Assembly: GCA_947846985.1 (NCBI GenBank)
Contig: CANTUZ010000004.1
Coordinates: 2,284,927-2,348,926 of the forward strand
Direction of reading: 5' to 3'
DNA: 64,000 bases
DNA from: Fratercula arctica
Lineage: Eukaryota > Chordata > Aves > Charadriiformes > Alcidae
A program made the position numbers and the translations under genes. Shown here one piece after another: positions 50,061-61,240 of the stretch (position 1 is its first letter; the number at the start of each line of letters is the position of its first letter). The notes beneath the pieces are model-generated. The model saw only the letters and a program-made list of their open reading frames with translations, made no database searches and had not been told where the DNA came from.

Positions 50061-51894
50061 TGCTGTGCTTCCCTCCGCCCACATGGAAAAGCTCGTTACT
50101 CGGAGGGATTCTCCAGGTGTGATTTAAACCCCATCTTTTGGCTCTGATTGCACGGACATCTCTAGGAGCACATCATTTAACTCTCCTGTTTGGCCATGCT
50201 GCAGCTGGGCGAGGGCTGCGGTGTTTGAAGGGTCCCTTTATAGCACTTTCTCTTGAGGAAATTGCTGGGCATCCAAGCAGCAGGAGGTTTCTCATTTGCG
50301 CGCCGGCAGCTGTTGCATGTTTTAGTAAGTAGTGTAGTGTTCTTGGAGGTAGCTCTGCTGGCATGCACCTTGCAATGAGATACTGGGACAGGAGCGGAGA
50401 AATTTTATCACCTGGTTGGAATGACCCACAAACTCCTTAAAATGGCTAAGAACAGAATTATATTCAAGTGTAACATTATTAGCCAGCATCTTTCATTGTA
50501 AATTTGGGAGGAATGTGACCCACAGACCTCATCTGCCTTCACTCCAGTTTTCTCCTCTGCTTCTTCTGCTCAGAAGGTCCAGAGATGTGTTTTTCTGATT
50601 CCCTGCTATAATGCCTTTTTAAGACTGATGTTCTGACTACACCCAGCCTTGAATTTCCTATCCCTTCAGTGCTCCCCACCCATTGGGTGACACCAGCAGC
50701 ACCCGTTGAAGCACGTACATTTTTTTATCCCAAACTTCAGTCGTCTTTTGCCCAGCAAGCAGTGGAGTGAATCTCAGCAGCCCAGTGTATTTTCTCAGCA
50801 GTGGAGGTTTGACTTGGGTCCTTCTAGGTGCTTGTTGAGATTTTCCTGAACTCCAGCAGTGATCAATGCCCTAAAACTCCTTTGACTAAGAGAAGTGAGG
50901 TCCAGACCAGCCGACAGTGGTGAGAGAGAAGGCTGCTCCTGCAGGTCCATAATATGGGGATTTAGAGGATTGAGAGTTTGTTGGTGCATACGGAATGGTG
51001 CTTGGCACCTGTGGTTCTGAAATCGAAGAGGGAAGTTCCGTTTGACTGAAATAGGAATTACTGTAATTTTTAGAGGAAAGTTCAGGCTGCCATTTAATAA
51101 TCACAGAGGCTTTTCTTCCAGAGATCAGCAGGCCATAAGTTTAGATATAAAACCTTGCTAAGAAGCCAACGACTACATACACAGTCAGCTCCAGTCTCCT
51201 TGGCATCGCTCCACAGAGAGGGCTGCTGTCGCCGCAGGTGGGAGTCCTGCCTCTGGGAGACAGACAAGCTGCGATGCTGCAGCAGCCAAAAGCCTTGTCA
51301 AATGTCCCTGTGCTCAGTAGATGGCAAACAAACAGACCCTGGATTTTTTATGAGAAGAAAAGCGGTGTGATGTAGAGCCCTCCTCCCTCTGCGCAGTGGC
51401 CTAGCTCTTGGCAGCAACAGGAGAAAAGCTGTGTCCTTGCGGTAGGATGCAGTCAGCGTCAGTGAGCAGATGGACTCGAGAAGGGTGCTGTGAGGGAACA
51501 GCAGTGATGGGGAAAACATCCTTCCCGTGTTTGTTTAGTTAGGGAGGACCCTACTTTAATGGTGAGCCTTCTGGGTGAGCAATCATCCTTCACCGCAGTG
51601 TTTGCAGAGCATCTGGCACAGTGGAGCCTGGTCCGTTCCTGGGCTTCCTCACCTCGATGGCGGTGTAAGTAAATAAATAAGCAGGATATGACATCAAACT
51701 GGGTATTTTATAATGCCACTCTTCCCCAGCCCTGCGTGAGTGCCACCAGCATTTCTAGCTTGGCTAGGATTTGTTTAGATAAAGAGTTATCGTGGCTGGC
51801 AGTGGGTGTAGGAGAAGGGGTGAAGGCTGAACCCCTGTTTTGAGGGCCCCAATTCGACACACACTCAGCAGAACTAGCGTGATGAGTTCTCAGT

Positions 51895-51972
51895 GCTCAC
51901 AGTGGCAAGCTGGCTGACTTTAGTGGATGTGGGAGTAGAGAATGGCTTACGGTCAGCAGGATCAGGCCCGCT
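51895..51972 (+). repeat. possible ancient amniote repeat relic
   Basis: GCTGACTTTAGTGGATGTGGGAG, then GGCTTACGGTCAGCAGGATCAGGCCC, follows the order of an old amniote repeat (TTGACTTCAGTGGGAGCTG, then GTGCTCAGCACCTCTG, then ATCAGGCCC). The distinctive GGATCAGGCCC terminus also appears at 12837-12847, where the flanks are not alignable. Confidence 0.42.
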
Positions 51973-53256
51973 GTAGCCACACTGTGTATAATCCCAGCAT
52001 TTCAGATGCTCGAGTCGCTGGGAAGGAAAACCTGTTATCGACGCGGAAATGGGACAAAGCCGATTTTTGCTAGCTGCAGACCTAGCCCCAAATCTGTGAC
52101 AGGTCAGACATTTGAAATTAAGTACTAATTGCCTGTTACAAATGCTTATTCATGAATGGCCCCGAGTGGAAGCTTATTTGTGCTCTGGATTCCGGTAAGA
52201 GTGCAGTTGGGAGTCCTGAGTCTCGCCACACAAAGACTACCTTTATATCACCGGGCGTACAAGCAAGCTGCACAGTGGGGATAAAGCGTATTGCCTTGAA
52301 TGAACAATACCTAGAGCCCGGCTAAACTCCTGTAAACCAGAGGAGAGACAATGACAGTGTTTCCCTAATTCTTGTACCGGTTTTAGACAAGCCCTGACTC
52401 CCCTCCAAATGCAGGATTTCACAGCCTCCCGCTGTCTCAGCCATCCTGTCTGACAGTCTCCGGGATGCCACTGTCCCTCATTGTGCTGGTGGCAATCAAG
52501 CGGAGGATGGGTCACCCTTCTGTGACAGAGGCTGCCTCTCTCTTGTGGATGCAACAGGGATGTTCCCCGAGGGTCATCTGTCCTGCAGAGGAGACCGAGA
52601 AGGATGCAAACTGCCGATTTGCATGCTCGTCTTCGCAAGCATTTCCCTTTTCTTGGCAAGGGCTGTGTTAAAAATTGATGATTCACTCCAAAGAACCCAA
52701 AGTTGCAAAAGGATATAAATATCTAAAACTTTGTGACACCCAAGTGGAAAGAAGAGGCACATAAGAAAAGACTACGTATGTTTGAAAGTGGTGATTTAGG
52801 GGAGTTGTTACCAAGTTTAACTTGAGTGAAAAGCTCGGCTAACCATGATATGATGCATGCTTGCCTGTATTCAGACGAGAGCCACTTCTCTAGTCCTTTA
52901 CATTCTAGTTGTACCAGTGCTTGAATTAGTGTCACTGTCCTTTGGGTTTAAATAAATGTGAAGAATTTCAATCATCAGTTGTTCTTGAGGGAAGAGGGTT
53001 GGGTGGGTTTTTTTGATGTCCTACAGCCGAACTGCTGTATCGGCTCAGTGCTAGTGGTAGGGAAAAGGACCAGAAGGGTAAATTTGTGCCTTTGAAAAAG
53101 GAATCTGATGAAAACGAAACCAGCCCACTTCACCCTGATTAGATTTCATCATGTTGTGACTTCAAAATGCCTTCAGCATCCTGGCAACAGGGGTAAAGAT
53201 TTCAGAAACGTCCAAAAGTTAAATAGGACACGGTTCCTATGGATTATCAGTAGGAT

Positions 53257-53309
53257 TTTTGGTGGGTTTTGGTTTGGTTTTGGGTTTTTTTGTTTTTTTT
53301 TTTTTAATC
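53257..53309. repeat. T/GT-rich simple tract
   Basis: GGTGGGTTTTGGTTTGGTTTTGGGTTTTTTTGTTTTTTTTTTTT-like sequence. Its reading on the plus strand produces a Phe/Gly-rich artefact frame. Low-complexity DNA. Confidence 0.85.
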
Positions 53310-56300
53310 TCATTTTTACTATTCTTTCAGCGCTTAAAACAGCGTTGAAGAAAAGTATTCAGCCAGACAATAAAAATAGCTGGGCCAAGTGCTCTCCAGC
53401 AGTGACCTGATCCCGTCTTGTGTGTTACAGAGGGCACAGATTCCTCTGCAGTTACAAACAGGCTCCAGGCTGGAGACAGGCTCCATTTCAGACTAATTTA
53501 AGTGAAGTACGTGATGATAACTGATGGCCAGTGCACCGTACAGTTATGGTGGGGACAGGGCCCCCCGTGCAAGATGGCTGCATCCTAATCGTGCTGTGGC
53601 AGCTTAAGTTTCCCTGCATAGATAGGAGCAAATCTAGCTCTAAAAACTAAGCTACAGCCCTGATGGAAAGATCAAGCCTGGAGGCTGTTTGTCTTAATAT
53701 TGTGTTTTCCCGTCTAGGCGAGGAGAAGGAAACCATATTGTGACGCAGCTCGCAAGTTCTATTTAAGCGGATTTCCCAACAGTTTGTCTGTTAAGCGTAC
53801 GTCTTGGTCCTGGCTGTTCCAGGCAGATTATTAGATCCCAAGTGCAGAGGACGAGGAATAGGGTAGCAAGCATTTTAAAGAGAAACAAGAAAAAGCATGG
53901 GTAAAAGAAGGCCTAGCAGCAGCGTATAAACAAACCCAAGATCTCTCCTTTGTGTTAGGTGAGGGGCAAATATAAATCCAAATATCTTCACTGAGCTACA
54001 TCAGTCAAAAGACCCGGCACCATCATTGTGTTTCACCCAACGTGAACTCCTTTTTGTTGACCATGATGCAGAGGAAAGCCGGGTCTCTTTCCAGGCCCTG
54101 GCACGGGCATCTTCAGCAGAGTCATCTGGCAGAAGTTAAGTTGGGCTGGTTGCCTTCCCTGGTTTGCCGTGCGGCTGCACGCGAGGTGGTGTTAGCACAC
54201 CCGATGAGACGGTGTACACCACCGCCCAGGGGCAGGAATGATCTGCGGGGAGAAGGAGAAGCTGTGGTATTTGAAGTGGCTCTTTTTTGCCTTGTGAAAT
54301 CATCATTCTATTTGTTTGTCTTCCTGTGCAGACTCGTCTTTTGCCTGGGAGCTGTCTTACTCCGTGTTAATTTGAGTGCTTAATGCAGTGCAGTCCAGAC
54401 CTCAGGACGGTGCTGCTCCGCATCGAGGAAGACGGCAGTTAAGCCAGCAAAGCCTCTGCGGACCAGAGAGGTGTGTGTTGAGAGGCAGGTTGAAAGGAAA
54501 AGATTTTACAGGGCCTGGTGGCTTTGCCGTGAAGGATGCCAAACCTTCAGTCTGGAAACTGGGGGCTATCACTGTGCGAAGCAAAAAAGGAGCTTAGTTT
54601 CTAAGTGGATAATGAGTTTACTACCTTGTTTCTGTCAAGGGTTTTGCAGGGGTGATGCTGATTAATGTCATGTCCTTTCCCCAAGGCTATCCCCTTCCTC
54701 TTCCATCTCACCAGGCTCAGTCTGACACCATTTATTAGGCTACTTCTCCCTGATTTGTGAGGAATAAATATTGACATTGATGGCTGCTTAATAGGATTTG
54801 GGTTTGGTGTTCGCTCTGTGAAAGAGTTTGGCAATTCTGACTCAAATGACAATTTGTGTTTGGGACTGGCTCCACCAAGACTTGATTTTGGAGGTGGTTT
54901 TTTTTTTTTAAATGAGGACGGTCACAGCACGTCCTGTGTATGAGGAGAGGCTGAGATTGGGGATGTGTATTGCTCCCCTTTTTCCTATTAACATGCAGGG
55001 CAGAGATTTCCAGACTGTGACTGCAGATCACCGCGTGTCCCCAGCAAAGATGCAACTTCCTTTGAGAGGGTGTTCACACTGGGGAATAATAATTTTTCAT
55101 GTGAGCTGTCTTTGGTTAACTTGTAAATGGCCTTCTGCTTAGCTGAGGAAGACCTCAAGTCAGAGTGCCAGTGGGTGGTCGTCTGCTCCGTGCTTTCTTA
55201 ATGTGCTCGGAGCTGCTCTAAGGAAGAACAGTTCCTACTGTTTCAAAGAGAGTGGTTTTGGGTGGATTTTTAAGATGTGTCTTATGTCACTTGTGAGGAA
55301 AGTCCCATTAAAAGCTGATAGGCATTTACACTAAGTGGGGCTTTCTGGGTTTCCCAAGAGCAGTGAGAGGTGCTTTATCTACAGAGCAGCACCTTCATGT
55401 TCCCGGAACCCAGCAGGATTTGAGACATTTCCTGGAAATCAAAGACACTCTGTCATGTAATTTTTCTTAACTGTTCCTGGAGGTGCCCCGTTGGTACTTA
55501 AAGGCAGCACCCCCAGGGAAGACCCTGAGCTCATCCAGGTGAGTGTGTGAGCTTCCCCCAGCCTCCGCAGGTGCTAATCCAGCCCTGCGGTGCGCGCAGT
55601 AGAACATCCAAAGACCCAGCTTCGGATCTTGCCTTGAGCCTAAGGATTATTTGGGGTCTGGGCTCAGGATCATTGGACCAAAACACAGTGGACAAGGTGA
55701 TGGGAAAGAGTTTTCCTGTTGGCAGCGAGTGTAGAGGAGCTCCCACACATGGGGCTGTGTACAGGAAAGATGCTTGTAGTGTCTTTTCAGCAGGAGGAAG
55801 GCAGAGATCTATTTATGCTGCGTAACAATAGAGCTTAGTCCTAAACGGCCTGAAATTTTCTACATTCCCCAGTCCTGTGACTGAAAGAAAAATGTTCATG
55901 ACTTCTTTACCCTTAGCAGTTGTTCACATATCAGTGATGATGTTACTAATCCTGTTTCTAATGTAGGCTGTGTAAGACTTCATTATGTAGACAGAGACGA
56001 GTTAACTCTTTACTTAGCTGTGCCATGCAAAGGCAGCCAGCGTCCCACCAGGGGCTGAGACCTGGCTGCTGGCAACTGCGGAGGTTTTTGTGGCTCCGGT
56101 GTTACGTTCTCATCCATCTCTGTTCCGTGCTAATCAGGAGACTCGAGCCCACTTGTCTTTTCCGCCCTTACAATGCTTCCCCAGCCCGCTGAAACTGGAA
56201 TAATTGCTTTATTGTCGCTTACAGTCCTCCCTATTCTTCACCTCCCTCCCGCTTCTTTTTTAAAATTAGCTGCTTTGTACGCATCCCCCGCGCGTGCCCC

Positions 56301-57359
56301 TCACCGCTGGCGGCAGGAATGTGCGGTGGGGCGGCCGGGCTGCCTTTCCCGCACCACCAGCACCAGGATCGGGGTGGCCGGCCCCCCACCTCACCTTCGC
56401 AGGGCAGGGGTAGGTGGCCAACCCTTGCCTTTGTTGGAGGAGCCGCAGGTGCCGGGGGCCTCCGTGGCAGCCGGGAGGGAGTGGAATCGGGAAGGCCGGT
56501 TCCTCCTTTGAGGTGGTTTGTGTGAGCACAGTGGGGATGCACTGAGGCACAGCACCAGGCGAGAAGGGCCAAGGGTCCCTCTCTCGTCTGATGTGTCTTG
56601 TCGTGGCTGCAGTCCTCATCCTTTTCCAAATTCTTGTCGGATAGCTCTCCTCTCTGCCCGACTGACAGATGCTAAAAATAATTCGAGTGACAAACATTTT
56701 ATTTTTTTTTTCAGCTTACTAGCCAGCATTTCTGTATCTCGCCTTGGGCACTCTCATCAAAAGCCAAAGAATCACAAGGTGCTCAGAGGGCAGAGCTTTA
56801 GCTTGGGCACACTGTTGTAACTCGAATGGCTTCACTTCCGTGGGTTTTGCTGCCCGCACTGATTTATAGCTGCATTTATGGATGAAATTATAAAAAAGCT
56901 GTGATAGCACTGTTGCAGGGGGACAGTAACCACAGCAAAGTCATTGCACTCTTTATTAATACAAATGCAAGGAGGTGATCGGCCAGATTGCAGCTCTGCT
57001 GTATTCATCAGGCTTTTGTTTGCTCTGTGCTTATACACACTCTGTGGACTCTGTGTGTACGTGAAAAGCTCAAGTCTTTCTGCTGTTGACGGACTGGTTT
57101 TATGCCCTCCCTGGACCCATACATTGGTTTTCCACTGGACCTGTCCAGTTAACGTGGTGCAGAGGAGGTATGATGAACCAACGGTAGCATTTCTTGCCTC
57201 AGGGATGGATGGACAACTAACAGGCATAGCTGGGTCCTGTAGTAACTGTATTTTTCTCTTCGCTTTTCTATACTACAGTCCCTGAGAGCTACAGGGCTCT
57301 GAACTCTGTGCAAAATGATGCTGCAGGTGCTGTGGAGATTATGTTTTGTAAAGCAGCTG

Positions 57360-57479
57360 GCCCAATCCTTATCTCCTTACTCGATCTATACTCATTTCTC
57401 ACTTGAGCAAATCTCCTGCTGAAGTCCCGAGGAAGTAAATGGATGCTGTGTTGAGTAAAGGATTCAGGAATTTGTCCAG
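57360..57479. repeat. ancient amniote foldback repeat, near complete
   Basis: Left end GGCCCAATCCTTATCTCCTTACTC is the approximate reverse complement of right end GAGTAAAGGATTCAGGAATTTGTCC, so the element has long diverged terminal inverted repeats. In between lie CTCACTTGAGCAAATCTCC-TGCTGAAGTCC and an AAATGGATG block. These match the remembered order CCCAATCCTGCA...CTTACTC...GAGCAATCCCACTGAAGTCAATGGGA...GAGTAAAGGACTGCAGGATCGGGCC. At about 120 bases it is the most complete member in the window. Family naming needs a repeat library. Confidence 0.72.
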
Positions 57480-59283
57480 GAAGAGGTGAGTGAGTGGGAT
57501 GGAGAAGGAGCTCATAAGAAGTAGCTTATATTCTGGGGATTAGGCATTGCTACACCCAGGAAGGTGATTTAGGCCTGTAAAATGCACTCCACCCCTCAAT
57601 TTACTGCAATTAAAAGCTGGCACACCAGGAAACACTGCAAAATAATCATGTTAGAGAGGAGAGACACAACTCCGCTGCAGACTCGAGTCGATTTTTGATG
57701 CTGAATGTCCACCCTGCCTGTGACAAATGAGATTTTGAGACTTTCTTCTGCCCCCTCTGAACAGATGCTGAGACTGTCACTCGCTCAGTACCAACGACCG
57801 AGACCAGTTTTTCAAAAAACCCAAGTTACTGCTCCGGCACTTCAGTAACATCCATATTTTCAAATGGGAGCTGCTAGGGTAAAATTTCAAGACGTGTTCC
57901 CTTAAGTGCAATGCGTGTGCAAGCCAGGAAGAGAGATCCAGCTGTGCTGGCGGAAGAGATTAATGCCCTCGCTTGCTCATCAGTGCAAGAGATCTCATCC
58001 GTCTGCCACTGGAACAGTTCATGTAAGCACTCCCTTAATCTTTAGCTTTAAACCATTTAAATTGTTGGTCTGAACTGACCTAGTTTGGTTTGCCTTTAAC
58101 ATATTAGGAAGTGCTCATGCAAACCACTGCACCAGCTCCTACGGGCTGTTGGAAAAGGTTCCCGGTGTGGGTTAGTCTTGCCTTCAGGTCTCGGGTCTGC
58201 ACCCAAAGGCCACGTCCCAGGTGGGACGCGTCTTGCCTGACATTCAGACCCCTCCCTAGGACGGCCCTTTCGTATCTGGAAAATATCACTGTTCCGAAGG
58301 GTGAGTGTAAAAAGAGTAATTCTGGGAAAATATCTTCTGTTTATTGACTCTCTCCCTGTGAACAGAACTGTTTTTTCAGCATGGAGGGCCTGTAGTCTTT
58401 TCCTATGGAATAGTTTTAATTCTCTAACCCTAAAATGGAAACCAGTCCTTATTTTATATGAGTATGACTTTTGCTTCCTTCTTATGGCTGCCTTTCTTTG
58501 CAGGAGCTGCAATTATCTTTTTTTCATTTGCATTTGTCCTTTAGAGCCAGCTTGTGCTTTGTTTTTTGTTATGTAAGGAAAGGTAACTGTTATCATTTAT
58601 ACAGAATGACTTTTGATCAGCATGATTCAGCCTTGGGATACTCCAGAACCTGTAAAGATAACGTTATTGTTCTACCGGTGTGCGGTAAGCCATAGTCCTT
58701 AAAGGGACAGATGTGTTATAGTGATCCTTCTGCGTGCGTGAGCTCTGCAGTTCATTGTCTTCACTTCAGGCACAGCTGACTAACAGATCGGAGCACTTCG
58801 GCACCTCAGAGAGAGCTGATCCCAATCTTTTATGGCCAGCTCTGAAAGACTCTTCCTTGTAGCCTCTTGGTCCTGAACAGCCTGTGAAGAGGGGTGACGT
58901 TATGATTTCCCAAGCAAATCCCACAGCGTCCCCAAAGGACAGTGTGACTTATGTCTCTGAGAAAACTCGAGAGACTTTTAATAATGGTCAAAGCAAGTCT
59001 ATAGATAGCACTGTTAGTCCGAGGGTAGAAGAGAATGAAAATGCCATTTCTCTGTATTTTTCCTTTGTTTTGACACAATAAGTAGGTGGACCTGTTTTCT
59101 AAGGGTGGTAAAACTCTCCGAGTGCGAGGTGCAGGAAAGCATTTTATTTACAAGTGGAGTCAGGGTGCAGGGTGCATTGCACTCCACTTTTTTGTGGTGG
59201 CACCATTTGACAGACCAAGACAGTTGTAACTTCTCACATCTCACCTCCTGAGGTGAGGTCTCCCCTGAGCAGGCAGAGTGCGG

Positions 59284-59326
59284 CTCAAGTCGGTACTAAC
59301 TTACACCAGCTGAAGATGAGGGTCCT
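59284..59326 (+). repeat. fragment of ancient amniote repeat (TTACACCAGCTGA-type)
   Basis: CTAACTTACACCAGCTGAAGATGAGGGTCC closely follows the consensus segment GATTTACACCAGCTGAGGATCTGGCCC of the same old repeat group proposed at 4609-4665. Only this 3' portion is alignable. Confidence 0.5.
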
Positions 59327-61171
59327 TTACTTCCTTTGAACTACATCCCGAATTACTACTTTACAGAATTAAGCCACAATCCTAGAAAGATTTGAGTCGG
59401 AGCTGCAGAGAGCACAGGTCACCCATGTGGGAACACCAGGAGGCTGTAAAGGCTCCTGAGCTTGGTGGGTAGAGCGAAGTCATGGCCAGCAACGAACCCA
59501 ACTTGTGCACGGACGACCACCGCGGTAAAAGCCTGGCTACGCACGGAGTTGGTGCTGCGACACTGGGCATTTGGAATTATTATAGGAATTATTATTCCTG
59601 TAATAAAAGGAATGACCTTTTATTATATGTCGGTGTGCACAATCCAGGAATGGTGGCTCCAGTGGCTGAAGAGGCAGGCTCTCTGGGTGGTACTGTGGCA
59701 CAAACAGTAAGCTATAATTGAGTATAACCGTAAACTTCTCTTACAAAAAGCCAGGAATTGACTAGGAATAAAAGCTAATTTCTCAGCCCTACAGGTTCTT
59801 CCTTCCAACTAGGCTCCAGGTCTTTTTGGCAGGGCCACACAGGGAACCATGCGCTCCAGCCGCCGGCTCGGCAGCACAAGAAAAGACTCTGGGCTTCAGG
59901 GCTGCGTGCCCAGCTGCCTGCCTGCACGCCGAATTCACACGCGCTGTCTGAGGGCGAACTACTCATGCAAAGCAGGGGAAGGCCCACATTTCAGAAAGCG
60001 GTGATTTAGGGTGTCTTTAAAAGGGTGGCAGTCTCTGGGGTCGAGTTCTGGGTGCAGTGGAATGCCTATTGTGAGACCTAAAGACCAAAGCAAGCGCTAC
60101 ATATTGTGGACCCGAATGCAGCTGGCACAAACCAAAAATGTGCATGTGAGTGCCTTTCTAAGTACCCAGTAATCCTCCAGGGCAAAATGAGGATTAGGTC
60201 TCTCTCACAGACAAAGAGGGAGTTCATTTTCTCAAAGATCCCTTGGCCAATACCAAATGAAGTGAGGAACCCAAATGAATGCGAATACTCCTTTCAGATC
60301 TCTGCTTGCAAACAGGTACGGCGCCGAAGCAGCTTGTTTGTGCGTTTGTGTGGGTCTATGCAAACACTGCGCGGCCAGATTGTGGGATTGAGGTCAGGTC
60401 GAATAAAACCCATCCAACCTCAGAGAAAAGGGGAAGCCAGAAAAACACTGGACAAGTGGGACTAGATGGTATTGTACAATCAAAATGCGCTCTCCTTTCT
60501 CCAGATTTTTTCTCGGTGGACCTGAAGGTCACTGCTCATTGAAGTTGTTTAAGTCGGAGTTGCGTAAGTGAAGAGCCCTCCTAGAAGGAAAACTGTGAGT
60601 CTGAATTAATTCCAAGTGACTTGTCGGGCTCTGTGTTTCGTTGCCCTGAAATACCGCGTGCTTGGCATGAGCACGTAGGAGCCATTAGATCGAGAGTGAC
60701 GGGTGCTTGGATGTGAGATGTATCCATCTAAAATTTGCCATCCCAAGACAGCTCTGGGATTTCTTAGCCCTTTGATTTGCCTTCGAGCAATGGCCTGTGC
60801 TTTTAGAAAAGCACAAGCCGCCTCTGCACTGTTCCTGGAAAATTTCTTCTTTTCCCTTTTGGTGATTACCTTATGGCACAAAGGTCAAGTCTACTAATCC
60901 CGTCTTAGCAGATATCAGCATGGACGTGCCTGTCATGCATACAGATAGATTTGTATTAAATAGTCCTGTTTCTTAGAAGGAGCAGCCGGCAGCACTCGGA
61001 ATGGGTTTGCGTTGTGTGGTTTCTTTCCCATCTGAATCCAACACAGGGATATTATTGTTTCTACTTGAAATATGGATCTTGCTGCAGAACTCTGGGAAGA
61101 ATAGCTAATTTGGGCCCAAGATTCATGTGCTCAATGAGCCTTATTGAGATTTCAGAACCTGCCTTGCTTTG

Positions 61172-61240
61172 CGTTAGGTTGGAAAAGTCCTTCCAGGGAT
61201 TTTCACAGGTGGAACCTGTTGTATTTTGAGGTGTCCATGA
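61172..61240 (-). mobile_element. possible eroded CR1 3' end, minus strand
   Basis: On the minus strand the segment ends GAAGGACTTTTCCAACCTAAC, which recalls the CR1 block AAGGTCTTTTCCAACCTAAATG. The expected TGGACTAGATGATC block upstream is not recognisable, and the terminal octamers are absent. A chance 13-base match is a serious alternative. Confidence 0.28.

Larger units (their letters stand above)
50130..57355. other. noncoding DNA downstream of the CpG island
   Basis: No gene is supported. If transcription starts in the CpG island this is probably first intron. T-rich sequence lies at 53257-53309. A GC-rich patch lies at about 56280-56510. A 56-base exon-like interval at 55483-55538 follows TTTTTCTTAACTGTTCCTGGAG and ends at ATCCAG|GTGAGT. 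One open frame across it ends in STPREDPELIQ, but I recognise no family and its acceptor is only moderate. Confidence 0.5.

Noticed and set aside
52243..52686. Minus-strand open frame of 147 codons
   Set aside because: The peptide is unrecognised, with Cys/His scattered without zinc-finger spacing. There is no splice or promoter support.
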